Notes: generated from the sequence alone by a model not told the origin. Shown: positions 10,118 to 17,656, counted from the stretch's first letter. The stretch is DNA of 38,119 nucleotides from Arthrobacter crystallopoietes BAB-32 (GCF_000328305.2 NZ_ANPE02000100.1:1-38119); one strand, 5' to 3'. Program-made: numbers and translations.

Positions 10118-11257
10118 TTACCCGACGGTGGTGCCGAACAGCAGGCCCAGCAGGTAGGTGGCCAGCGCCGCGCCGAAGCCGATGGCCAGCTGGCGCAGTC
10201 CGCGTTTGCCCGGCGAGGAGCCGGAGAGCAGCCCGACGACGCCGCCGGTGAACAGCAGGGCCAGGCCCACCAGGACCAGTGACACGGCGATGGCCGCCAC
10301 GCCTTCCAACCCGAAGATGTAGGGCAGGATCGGGATCAGCGCGCCGGAGGCGAAGAACAGGAAGCTGGATACGGCCGCATTCCAGCCGGTGCCGATTTCC
10401 TGGTACTCGTTCTCGTAGACGTCCGGGGTCTGCAGCGACAGGCTTGGATCGCAGTCGCAGTCCAGGTAGCCCATCCGTTCCGCGGCGCGGTGCTCGGCCG
10501 CTTCCTGGGTCATGCCGCGCGCCCGGTAGACCAGCACGAGTTCGTTGGCGTTCAGGTCAAGGTCCGGCGCGGCGGTGAGTGTGATCTGGGTGGGCTTGGT
10601 GGCGCCCAGAAGTTCCCGCTGGGAGCGCACGGAGACGTATTCGCCGGCGCCCATCGACAGTGCGCCGGCGAGCAGGCCGGCGATGCCGCTGAAGAGGACG
10701 AACGAGCTGGGCACGCCGGTGGCGCCGACGCCCATGATCAGCGCGAGGTTGGAGACCAGGCCGTCGTTGGCGCCGAACACGGCGGCGCGGAAGTTGCCGG
10801 AGATCCGGGCCCGGCCGCGGGTGGCCAGGCCGCGGATGACTTCCTCGTGGATCAGCTCGTCGGCAGCCATCGCCTCGGTGGCGGCGGGCTCGGAGCTGTA
10901 GGGGGAGCGGCCCTCGGCACGCTGGGCCAGCGCCATGACGAAGACGGAGCCGAAGCTCCGGGCCATGAAGCGCAGCAGGATCCGGCGGAACGAGGGGCGG
11001 GTGGGCTTGTCGGCGTGGTCGCCCAGCAGGTCCCGCCAGTGCTGTTCGTGCCGGCCCTCGGCGTCGGCCAGTTCGAGTAGGATTTCGCGCTCTTCGCCAT
11101 CGCGCCGGCGGGCAAGGTCGCGGTAGATCGCGGCTTCGGCTCGTTCATCCGCCAGGTAGCGGCGCCAGAGTCTGATGTCGGAGTTCGACGGCGGTGCCTG
11201 GCTGGGGCGGACGGGGCCTTCGGACGTGGGGCTCAAGTTAGCGGCGCTCCTGGTCAT
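10118..11257 (-). CDS. VIT1/CCC1-family metal exporter with N-terminal ferritin-like domain
   Basis: The 379-residue protein joins a ferritin/rubrerythrin-like helical domain (about residues 25-140) to a VIT1/CCC1 membrane domain. The first domain has carboxylate and His residues such as EGRHEQHW and ELIHEEV; the second begins near FGANDGLVSNLALIMGVG and has several helices including GGVVGLLSG. Family members move Fe(II) or Mn(II) out of the cytosol. The Mn(II) riboswitch in the leader points to manganese as the inducing ion, so a Mn exporter is the best guess. The ATG at 11257 follows a GGAGG by 14 nt, which is long. A downstream TTG (codon 8, after AGGAG) is an alternative. Confidence 0.88.
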   Translation of the reverse strand: MTRSAANLSPTSEGPVRPSQAPPSNSDIRLWRRYLADERAEAAIYRDLARRRDGEEREILLELADAEGRHEQHWRDLLGDHADKPTRPSFRRILLRFMARSFGSVFVMALAQRAEGRSPYSSEPAATEAMAADELIHEEVIRGLATRGRARISGNFRAAVFGANDGLVSNLALIMGVGATGVPSSFVLFSGIAGLLAGALSMGAGEYVSVRSQRELLGATKPTQITLTAAPDLDLNANELVLVYRARGMTQEAAEHRAAERMGYLDCDCDPSLSLQTPDVYENEYQEIGTGWNAAVSSFLFFASGALIPILPYIFGLEGVAAIAVSLVLVGLALLFTGGVVGLLSGSSPGKRGLRQLAIGFGAALATYLLGLLFGTTVG

Positions 11258-11280
11258 GGCCGGAGGCCAGGCCTCCGGCC
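11258..11280. repeat. 23-bp perfect palindrome abutting the VIT start codon
   Basis: GGCCGGAGGCC and its exact complement flank a single central base, directly next to the ATG of the VIT exporter. On the mRNA this can fold over the GGAGG binding site. It is probably part of the expression platform of the riboswitch upstream. Confidence 0.6.
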
Positions 11281-11298
11281 AGCTGGACAACAACTGGC

Positions 11299-11426
11299 CG
11301 AAGGTCTCGCTCGCCCGGGACCTGCCAGGCAGGCCGGGTGGACTGCCGGGCCGCACTAACGGCCAGTATGTCGACAGTCCTCCGCGCGCATCCGTTTGCG
11401 GATGGCGGTGGAGCTACTCCCCTTCG
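11299..11426 (-). ncRNA. yybP-ykoY manganese riboswitch
   Basis: Read on the minus strand, the leader begins CGAAGGGGAGTAGC, contains TGTCGACATACTGG in the middle and ends GAGCGAGACCTTCG. These are the conserved L1, L3 and 3' segments of the yybP-ykoY family, which binds Mn(II). CGAAGG at the 5' end and CCTTCG at the 3' end pair as P1. A TATGAT -10 box ends 8 nt upstream of the first base, so the aptamer starts almost at the transcription start. Downstream, CCTTCGGCCAG can pair with CTGGCCGGAGG. That helix takes up the P1 3' strand and hides the GGAGG site, so Mn binding would free translation. Confidence 0.88.
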
Positions 11427-11434
11427 CAGCCTCC

Positions 11435-11440
11435 ATCATA
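11435..11440 (-). promoter_or_regulatory. -10 box of the VIT exporter/Mn riboswitch transcript
   Basis: TATGAT on the minus strand matches the consensus well and lies 8 nt before the predicted riboswitch start. The -35 region (CCTGCC at 17 nt) is poor. Confidence 0.5.
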
Positions 11441-11509
11441 CCCTCCGGCCCCTGCCGGGCAGGGCGTCATATGCCAAGGCTCACGTCCATGCCGGACTAG
11501 GATGAACCC

Positions 11510-11923
11510 GTGCCAACCTCAGTTCCCTCCGATCCCCAGTCAAGCCCGGAGCCGGGCCGCAGCAAATTCAGCAGCAAGCTGCTGCGCGGCGGCACGGAGC
11601 CGGACCCCCGCTTCACGCTGGCCAACGAACGGACGTTCCTGGCCTGGATCCGTACGTCGCTGGCGCTGTTGGCCGGCGGGATCGCGGTCGAGGCCTTCAC
11701 CAGCGACCTCTTCATTCCGGAAGTCCGCAAAACCATCGCCATCCTGCTGCTGGTGCTGGCCATGGTGATCGGCGCCGGCGCCTTCTTCCGCTGGCTGAAC
11801 GTGGAACGGGCGATGCGCCACAAAGCACCGCTGCCGCTGCCGCTGATCGCCCCGATCCTGGCCGTCGGAGGCGCCGTGGTGGCAGCCATATTCGTGGTGT
11901 TCGTTGTGCTTCGGCCGGCCTGA
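11510..11923 (+). CDS. DUF202/YidH-family membrane protein
   Basis: The 137-residue protein has the DUF202 signature FTLANERTFLAWIRTSLALLAGGIAV (residues 36-61) and about three transmembrane helices. It resembles E. coli YidH, whose function is unknown. The GTG at 11510 follows TAGGAT by 6 nt, so the transcript may be leaderless. It overlaps the next DUF202 gene by one base (TGATG). The pair is divergent from the Mn-riboswitch-controlled VIT exporter, but a functional link is not shown. Confidence 0.85.
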   Translation: MPTSVPSDPQSSPEPGRSKFSSKLLRGGTEPDPRFTLANERTFLAWIRTSLALLAGGIAVEAFTSDLFIPEVRKTIAILLLVLAMVIGAGAFFRWLNVERAMRHKAPLPLPLIAPILAVGGAVVAAIFVVFVVLRPA

Positions 11924-12276
11924 TGATGGCTTTGCGCCGCCGCGGCATCCCGGAACACCAGGACGCCGGCCTGCAGCCCGAGCGCACCTCGCTCGCGTGG
12001 GGCCGCACGACCCTGGCCATGGTGGTCGCCGCCGCCATCTTCCTGCGCTGGATGCCGCAGCACGGTCTGTTCACCGGTGTTCTGGTGGTGGTCACGCTGC
12101 TCGCGGCCCTGGCCATCAACCTGACGCAGAAGATCCGGTACCACCGCGCGGTCCGAGGGATTGCGGACGAAACGGTACACGCCGACGTCGTGGCCGTCCT
12201 CTTCACGTCCCTGAGCGTGGTGGTGCTCGGCGCCCTCGGGATCTACACGGTGCTCTTCCTCCCGGTTCCCGGGTAG
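11923..12276 (+). CDS. DUF202/YidG-like membrane protein
   Basis: This 117-residue partner has the same LQPERTSLAWGRTTLAM signature near residues 17-33 and two further helices, like E. coli YidG. E. coli also carries its two DUF202 genes side by side, which suggests the two proteins work as a pair, possibly a hetero-oligomer in the membrane. The ATG at 11923 shares one base with the stop of the first gene. A second ATG directly follows. Confidence 0.82.
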   Translation: MMALRRRGIPEHQDAGLQPERTSLAWGRTTLAMVVAAAIFLRWMPQHGLFTGVLVVVTLLAALAINLTQKIRYHRAVRGIADETVHADVVAVLFTSLSVVVLGALGIYTVLFLPVPG

Positions 12277-12287
12277 GCCCGAAAACA

Positions 12288-12338
12288 GTGCGCAGATCAC
12301 CACAGTGTCGAGTGGCAACACGGTGGTGATCTGCACAC
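12288..12338. terminator. Long inverted repeat between convergent genes (bidirectional terminator or dispersed palindrome)
   Basis: Two 21-nt arms (12288-12308 and 12318-12338) are complementary at 19 positions around the 9-nt loop CGAGTGGCA. The core is GCAGATCACCAC with GTGGTGATCTGC. It lies between the stop codons of the DUF202 pair and the symporter. No T run is seen. It could also be one copy of a repeated extragenic palindrome. Confidence 0.5.
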
Positions 12339-12397
12339 GAGAGGGCGCTCGGTGGTGGGAGAGTTATCGGGGGCCGTCCCGCCACAGGCCGGCGGGC

Positions 12398-13918
12398 TCA
12401 GTGGCGCGTGAGCTCCTCCGGGCCTTCCACCGGAACTTCCTCCGTCACGCGGCCGGCCACACGCTGGTCCCAGGCCGCCCGGACATCGGGATCCGTGGGC
12501 CGGGTGGCAAGCGAGACCACGATGTAGCTCAGCAGGGATGCAGCAAGGCCGTAGTAGATGGGCTCGTTGGCGTAGATCCCGGCGTACTGCTCCTCCGCAT
12601 TGATCTCCAGGACGATCATGGTGGTCAGCGTGACAACGCTGCCGACCGCCATCGAAACCGCGGCGCCCATGCCGGTGCCGCGCTTCCAGACCAGGCCGCC
12701 GAGGATCGCGATCAGCAGCCCGCCGACCAGGATGTCGTAGGCGATGGTCAGTGCGGCGACGACGTCCTGCACCATGATGGCCAGCACGATGGACACGGCC
12801 CCGAGCCCGAAGACCCACCAGCGGTTGCCGGCGACGTCATGCTCGGCATGGTCGTGGTCGTAGTGGACGGTCTTGCCGAACCAGGACGCGACGAACGGCA
12901 CCACATCAGCTTTCGCCACGGTGGCCGCAGCGATCAGGGTGCCGGAGGCGGTGGACATCATGGCGGCAACGGCCGCGGCCAGCACCACGCCGCCGATGCC
13001 GATCGGCAGCAGGTTCATGGCGACGTCGGCGTAGACATCGTCCGCTACCTCGATTTCGGGAATAACGACGGCGGCAGCCATGCCGATCAGTGCGCCGGCG
13101 GCACCGTAGAGGATGCAGTAGATTCCGGCCGTCGCCCCGCCCCACCGGGCGACCCCGGGCGTGAGGGCGGTAAACACGCGCTGCCAGATGTCCTGTCCGA
13201 TCAGCAGGCCCAGCATGTAGACCACGAAGTAGGTGATGATGGTCTGGACGCCGATGCCCGTGATGGAGAAGAACTCGGCGTCCACGCGGCCGCGAATGCC
13301 CTCCAGCCCGCCGGCCGAAGACCAGGTCAGCGGCAGCATCAGGAAGAAGACACCGATGGTCTTGATGACGAACTGGGCCATGTCGGCGAGGGTGATGGAC
13401 CACATGCCGCCCACGGTGGAGTAGATGAGGACAATGGCGCCGCCGACCAGGATGGCCAGCCAGCGCTCCCAGCCGAACAGCACCACCATGATGGTGGCGT
13501 AGGCCCCGGTGGAAGTGGCACAGAGCATGAGGGTGTACGCGAGCATGACGATGCCCGAGAATCTCGTGGCATGCACTCCATAGCGCAGTGTCAGCATCTG
13601 GGCCACGGTGTAGATTTTCAGCTTCTGCAGCGTCGGTGCGAAGAGCAGGCTCAGCACGAGCACGCCGGCGCCGATGGCAACAACGAGCCACATGCCAGAA
13701 ATGCCGTACTGGTAGCCGAGGCCGACGCCGCCGACCGTGGAGGCGCCGCCGAGGACGACGGCGGCCATGGTTCCGGTGTAGAGCATTGGGCCAAGCCGTC
13801 GCCCGGCGACCAGGAAATCGCTGGTGTTCTTGGTGCGGGACTTGCCCCACCAGCCGAAGAGCAGCATGGCGGCCAGATAGGCCACGACGATAACGATGTT
13901 GATGACTTGACTGTTCAT
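12398..13918 (-). CDS. Sodium:solute symporter (SSS family), probable guanidino-compound uptake
   Basis: The 506-residue membrane protein has the SSS layout of about 13 helices. It starts with a helix followed by GKSRTKNTSDFLVAGRRLGP, the family's first-loop signature, and has GGASTVGGVGLGYQYG in the next segment. Such carriers import a solute with Na+. Its promoter carries the same operator as the ureohydrolase promoter, with identical spacing, so the solute is probably a guanidino compound or amino acid used by that pathway; this is inference. The ATG at 13918 follows GGAG by 7 nt. The C-terminus is short and charged. Confidence 0.9.
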   Translation of the reverse strand: MNSQVINIVIVVAYLAAMLLFGWWGKSRTKNTSDFLVAGRRLGPMLYTGTMAAVVLGGASTVGGVGLGYQYGISGMWLVVAIGAGVLVLSLLFAPTLQKLKIYTVAQMLTLRYGVHATRFSGIVMLAYTLMLCATSTGAYATIMVVLFGWERWLAILVGGAIVLIYSTVGGMWSITLADMAQFVIKTIGVFFLMLPLTWSSAGGLEGIRGRVDAEFFSITGIGVQTIITYFVVYMLGLLIGQDIWQRVFTALTPGVARWGGATAGIYCILYGAAGALIGMAAAVVIPEIEVADDVYADVAMNLLPIGIGGVVLAAAVAAMMSTASGTLIAAATVAKADVVPFVASWFGKTVHYDHDHAEHDVAGNRWWVFGLGAVSIVLAIMVQDVVAALTIAYDILVGGLLIAILGGLVWKRGTGMGAAVSMAVGSVVTLTTMIVLEINAEEQYAGIYANEPIYYGLAASLLSYIVVSLATRPTDPDVRAAWDQRVAGRVTEEVPVEGPEELTRH

Positions 13919-13965
13919 GAGGGAACTCCGGGAGAGGGGAGCGGCGGTAGAACCCGCCCGTGCTT

Positions 13966-13988
13966 TTGCCTATCAGGCAACAAGTGTT
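13966..13988 (-). promoter_or_regulatory. Operator of the symporter gene, shared with the ureohydrolase operon
   Basis: On the minus strand AACACTTG is followed by one T and then the palindrome TGCCT-GAT-AGGCA (with A after it). The block begins 15 nt... that is, the palindrome begins 15 nt after the -10 box. The block at 14786-14808 upstream of the ureohydrolase matches at 20 of 23 positions. The adjacent XRE-cupin regulator is the obvious candidate to bind it. Confidence 0.7.
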
Positions 13989-13995
13989 GATTGAT

Positions 13996-14025
13996 AGGCT
14001 AATTGTGGCGGGCCTCACCCGTCAA
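13996..14025 (-). promoter_or_regulatory. Promoter of the symporter gene
   Basis: On the minus strand TTGACG (14025-14020) and TAGCCT (14001-13996) are separated by 18 nt. The predicted start lies a few bases before the shared operator, so a bound regulator would block early transcription. Confidence 0.6.
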
Positions 14026-14116
14026 CTGTCCCACTCCGGCGGGCGGCTCTTGCGGGGTGAAGATGCCTCCCTGGCGTGCGTCGAAGCCTGCGCGATGGTT
14101 AAGTGCTAGGGAACTG

Positions 14117-14713
14117 ATGTTGCGAAAGAGGACAACTTTGAAAGCACTGCCCGTTGAGCCCAGCAATGCTCCCATTGCCATCGGTTCGCGCATCCGCGCC
14201 GCCAGGCAGGGGCAGCGGATGACAATCGAGCAGGTCGCGGATTCCACCGGCCTCACCAAGGGCTTCCTGAGCCGGGTGGAGCGGGACCTGACCTCGCCGT
14301 CGGTCGCTTCGCTCGTGACGCTATGCCAGGTGCTGGGGATCTCCATCGGCGATTTGTTCACCATGCCCGAAACCCACCTGTCCCGGAAGGGCGAAGGCCC
14401 GCGGGTCAGCCTGGGGGGCGAGGGCATCAAGGAGGAATTGCTCACTGCGCGGCACGAACACCGCCTGCAGATTATCCGCGCCGTCATCGAACCGCACGGG
14501 CGCGGCGAAAGCGAACTGTACTCGGTGGACTGCGACGTCGATGTGCTGCAGGTGCTCTCCGGCCGGATCACCCTCATCTTCACCACGGAGCGCTACGTAC
14601 TGGAGGCTGGTGACACGATTTCCTTCCCCGGACGCGAACCGCACACGTGGGTCAATGACAATGATGAACCGGCCGTGGTGACCTGGACTTTGGTGCCCGC
14701 CGCATCCCGCTGA
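14117..14713 (+). CDS. XRE-family regulator with C-terminal cupin sensor domain
   Basis: The 198-residue protein has an HTH_3 domain at about residues 22-80 (IGSRIRAARQGQRMTIEQVA, then LTKGFLSRVERDLTSPS) and a cupin_2 domain at about 120-192 ending FPGREPHTWV. This PuuR-like class controls catabolic genes, often for polyamines or amino acids, and senses a small molecule in the cupin. It lies between the symporter and the ureohydrolase genes, whose promoters share an operator; it is the likely regulator. ATG 14117 has AGGGA 4 nt upstream; TTG 14138 after GAGGACAAC is an alternative start. Confidence 0.88.
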   Translation: MLRKRTTLKALPVEPSNAPIAIGSRIRAARQGQRMTIEQVADSTGLTKGFLSRVERDLTSPSVASLVTLCQVLGISIGDLFTMPETHLSRKGEGPRVSLGGEGIKEELLTARHEHRLQIIRAVIEPHGRGESELYSVDCDVDVLQVLSGRITLIFTTERYVLEAGDTISFPGREPHTWVNDNDEPAVVTWTLVPAASR

Positions 14714-14749
14714 TTCAGCTTCCCGGTGCCCCTCGAGTGGGCGGGCCCC

Positions 14750-14778
14750 TTGACTGAGGGCGCGGTCACAATTAGCGT
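14750..14778 (+). promoter_or_regulatory. Promoter of the ureohydrolase-ThDP operon
   Basis: TTGACT (14750-14755) and TAGCGT (14773-14778) are separated by 17 nt. The predicted start is near 14785, directly before the operator block. Confidence 0.65.
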
Positions 14779-14785
14779 ATTTCAA

Positions 14786-14808
14786 AACACTTGATGCCTA
14801 TTAGGCAA
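14786..14808 (+). promoter_or_regulatory. Operator of the ureohydrolase operon
   Basis: AACACTTG, one A, then the palindrome TGCCT-ATT-AGGCA. The palindrome begins 15 nt after the -10 box, exactly as at the symporter promoter. It ends 7 nt before the AGGAGG ribosome binding site of the ureohydrolase. Confidence 0.7.
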
Positions 14809-14826
14809 CTTTTCCAGGAGGCCCCG

Positions 14827-15951
14827 GTGGAAGAAATCCGCATCGAAAACAATGGCAGGCTCGGCCCGATCGACTCGTCGCGCATCCCCCGCTTCTCCGG
14901 AGCGGCGACGTTCGCCCGCCTGCCGCGGCTGGACCAGGTGGGCCGGGCCGACGTGGCGGTCGTCGGTGTTCCTTTTGACGCCGGTGTGTCCTACCGTCCG
15001 GGCGCCCGCTTCGGCTCCAACCACATCCGCGAGGCTTCACGGCTGCTGCGTCCCTACAACCCGGCCTGGGACGTCAGCCCGTTCGAAGAGCTGCAGGTGG
15101 CGGACGCCGGAGACATGGCGGTCAACCCGTTCCACATCAACGAGGCCATCGAGACGATCCAGCAGAACGCGCTGGACCTGACCGCCGATGGCACCCGCCT
15201 GGTCACCCTCGGCGGCGACCACACCATTGCGCTGCCCCTGCTGCGTGCCGCCGCCGAGCGGGCCGGCCAACCGGTCGCGATGCTGCATTTCGACGCGCAC
15301 CTGGACACTTGGGACACCTACTTCGGTGCCGAGTACACGCACGGCACACCGTTCCGCCGCGCAGTGGAAGAGGGCATCCTCGACACCGAAGCGATCAGCC
15401 ATGTGGGAACGCGCGGCCCGCTCTACGGCAAGAAGGACCTGGACGACGACCGCCGCTTCGGCTTCGGCATCGTGACCAGCTCCGACGTCTACTATCAGGG
15501 CGTGGCCGAAATCGTGGCGAAGCTGCGGGACCGGATCGGGAACCGCCCGCTCTATATCTCGGTGGACATTGACGTGCTCGACCCGGCCCACGCGCCCGGC
15601 ACCGGCACGCCGGAAGCCGGCGGCATGACCAGCCGCGAGCTGCTCGAAATCATCCGGGGCTTCCGCGGCATGAACCTCATCGGCGCGGACGTCGTGGAAG
15701 TAGCGCCTGCCTATGACCACGCGGAAATCACCGGCGTCGCCGCCAGCCACGTGGCCTACGACCTCGTCACGCTGCTCGCCGCCAATGCCGCGGACACCGC
15801 GGAGGGTGCGCGCGCGGCGGAAGCCGGCGGAGAGTACGACGGCGGCGCACCGGTAGGTGCGGGCGTCTCGCCCCAGGTGCCGGCCGGGTCGCGCAAGCTG
15901 CACGGGGACCCGGTGGCGGAAAGCGCGCTGGGCGCCCGGGAAGGACGCTGA
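14827..15951 (+). CDS. Agmatinase-family ureohydrolase, probable guanidinobutyrase
   Basis: The 374-residue enzyme has all binuclear-manganese motifs of the arginase/agmatinase family: GGDH (129-132), DAHLD (156-160) and [19 protein letters not shown] (245-263). It splits urea from a guanidino substrate in the cytosol. Annotation transfer would call it agmatinase. The ThDP decarboxylase 2 bp downstream suggests instead 4-guanidinobutyrate to GABA plus urea (GbuA-type) in the arginine transaminase route; this is inference. A 55-residue Ala/Gly-rich C-terminal tail (from about 320) is unusual. The GTG at 14827 is chosen for its AGGAGG site 5 nt upstream. An earlier in-frame TTG at 14791 lies inside the operator. 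Confidence 0.87.
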   Translation: MEEIRIENNGRLGPIDSSRIPRFSGAATFARLPRLDQVGRADVAVVGVPFDAGVSYRPGARFGSNHIREASRLLRPYNPAWDVSPFEELQVADAGDMAVNPFHINEAIETIQQNALDLTADGTRLVTLGGDHTIALPLLRAAAERAGQPVAMLHFDAHLDTWDTYFGAEYTHGTPFRRAVEEGILDTEAISHVGTRGPLYGKKDLDDDRRFGFGIVTSSDVYYQGVAEIVAKLRDRIGNRPLYISVDIDVLDPAHAPGTGTPEAGGMTSRELLEIIRGFRGMNLIGADVVEVAPAYDHAEITGVAASHVAYDLVTLLAANAADTAEGARAAEAGGEYDGGAPVGAGVSPQVPAGSRKLHGDPVAESALGAREGR

Positions 15952-15953
15952 GC

Positions 15954-17621
15954 ATGGAGCAGCTGAACGGTGGCGGGACCCGCAACGGCGGCGACCTCGT
16001 CGTCGAAACCCTGAACGCGCTGGGCGCGACCACGGTCTTCGGCATTCCCGGCCAGCACGCCCTGGGCCTGTTCGACGCGCTCTCGCGCTCGAAGCTGCAG
16101 TTCATCTCCTCCCGGGTGGAGAACAACTCGGCCTTCGCCGCGGACGGGTTCTCCCGCGCCACCGGCGAAGTGGGCGTGCTGTTCCTGTCCACCGGCCCGG
16201 GCGCGCTCACGTCGCTGGCGGGACTGCAGGAGGCCTATGCCACCGGCGTGCCGATGGTGGTGGTCGCCAGCCAGATCCCATTGGAGGGCCTCGGCGCGCG
16301 GCGGAAGGGCATGCTGCACCAGCTCGACGACCAGAAGGCCTCGGCCGCCAACGTGACGAAGAGCCAGCGGCTGATCCAGCACGCCTCCGGCATCCCCTCG
16401 GCCATCCAGGACGCTTGGACCGAGGCCATTTCCTCGCCGCAGGGGCCGGTCTGGGTCGAGATACCGCAGAACGTACTGCTCGATCCCATTGTGGTCCCGC
16501 CGGTGGAAGACGCGCTTGCGGAGGCGTTCGACAACCCGCCGCGGACCGAGCTGGTCAAGGAGGCGGTGAAGTGGCTCGCTGCAGCGCAGCGCCCGGCGAT
16601 CATTGCCGGCGGCGGTGTCCGCCGCGGCAAGGCTGAACCATGGCTGCAGTCGATCGCGGAAAAGCTCCGGGCACCGGTGGTTTGCTCGCCCGGCGGCAAT
16701 GGCGCCTTCCCTTGGCTGCACGAGCTGTCGCTGCAGTCCTGGGTGGAGGACCGGTACGTGACCGAGGTGCTCGAGGACGCCGACGTGCTGCTCGTGGTCG
16801 GTTCTTCGCTGGGCGAGGTGACCAGCAACTACTTCACGCTGGAGCCGCGCGGCCGCATCATCCAGGTGGACGCGGAACCGCGGGTGCTCGAGTCCAACCG
16901 GCCGGCCCTGGGGATCCGTGCCGACGCAGGCCAGGCGCTGGAAGCGTTGGATGCTGCGTTGGAAGCCGGCGCCACCAGCCCGGACTGGCACGGAAAGACG
17001 CCGGAGCAGCTGGTGAAGGAGACGCTTACCAAGGTGCAGGAGCGCCTTGACAGCCAGGACCTGGCGAAAGAACGGGCGTTCATGGCGGACATCCGCGCGG
17101 CGGTGCCGGACACCATGCAGACCTTCTGGGACATGACCATCTCGGCCTACTGGGCCTGGAGCTGCTGGGATTCGCGCGAAGGCCAGTTCCACTCGGCCCA
17201 AGGCGCCGGCGGCCTCGGCTTCGGCTTCCCCGGCGCGATCGGCGGTGCCGTCGGTCTCGCGTCCGCGGGCCTGCCCGCACGCGTGCTTGCCGTCTCCGGC
17301 GATGGCTCGGCCATGTACTCGATCAGCGAGCTGGCCACCGTGCGCCAGCACAACCTGCCGGTCACCTGGCTCATTGTCGACGACGGCGGGTACGGCATCC
17401 TGCGCGAGTACATGGAGGGGGCGTTCGGCCAAGCGACCGCCACCGAGCTGGCCAGGCCGGATTTCGTCAAGCTGGCCGAATCCTTCGGGGTGCCGGCCCG
17501 CCGGGTGCGGCCCGAAGACGTCCGGGAGGCGCTCGCGGAAAGCCTTGCAGCGGAAGGCCCGAACGTCGTCGTTGTTGAGACCCGGCTGAAGATGTTCGCA
17601 CCGACGCACCTGGCCACCTGA
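15954..17621 (+). CDS. Thiamine-diphosphate-dependent decarboxylase, probable 2-ketoarginine decarboxylase (AruI-like)
   Basis: The 555-residue enzyme has the three-domain ThDP fold. The cofactor-activating Glu is E56 in RVENNSAFAADGFSR, a central domain follows, and the ThDP/Mg motif starts GDGS (449-452). The length is close to Pseudomonas AruI, which decarboxylates 5-guanidino-2-oxopentanoate to 4-guanidinobutyraldehyde. Together with the ureohydrolase encoded 2 bp upstream this supplies two non-adjacent steps of that pathway. The aminotransferase and aldehyde dehydrogenase are not in the window. The Mg motif ends VDDGGYG rather than the usual NN; Asp can still bind Mg, so activity is not excluded. 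Benzoylformate- or acetolactate-type activity remains possible. Confidence 0.85.
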   Translation: MEQLNGGGTRNGGDLVVETLNALGATTVFGIPGQHALGLFDALSRSKLQFISSRVENNSAFAADGFSRATGEVGVLFLSTGPGALTSLAGLQEAYATGVPMVVVASQIPLEGLGARRKGMLHQLDDQKASAANVTKSQRLIQHASGIPSAIQDAWTEAISSPQGPVWVEIPQNVLLDPIVVPPVEDALAEAFDNPPRTELVKEAVKWLAAAQRPAIIAGGGVRRGKAEPWLQSIAEKLRAPVVCSPGGNGAFPWLHELSLQSWVEDRYVTEVLEDADVLLVVGSSLGEVTSNYFTLEPRGRIIQVDAEPRVLESNRPALGIRADAGQALEALDAALEAGATSPDWHGKTPEQLVKETLTKVQERLDSQDLAKERAFMADIRAAVPDTMQTFWDMTISAYWAWSCWDSREGQFHSAQGAGGLGFGFPGAIGGAVGLASAGLPARVLAVSGDGSAMYSISELATVRQHNLPVTWLIVDDGGYGILREYMEGAFGQATATELARPDFVKLAESFGVPARRVRPEDVREALAESLAAEGPNVVVVETRLKMFAPTHLAT

Positions 17622-17626
17622 CGCCG

Positions 17627-17656
17627 GCCTCGATGGGGACTCCTCCCCATCGAGGC
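17627..17656 (+). terminator. Hairpin terminator of the ureohydrolase-ThDP operon
   Basis: A perfect 13-bp stem (GCCTCGATGGGGA and its complement) with a CTCC loop begins 5 nt after the stop codon. There is no T run. Confidence 0.6.

Noticed and set aside
12305-13990. 561-codon plus-strand frame rich in His/Asp/Gly
   Set aside because: Antisense to the sodium:solute symporter; His/Asp/Gly bias is typical of a reversed membrane protein gene.
13919-14116. Possible guanidine riboswitch upstream of the symporter
   Set aside because: No conserved guanidine-I, -II or -III sequence blocks are visible; the shared palindrome is better explained as a protein operator.
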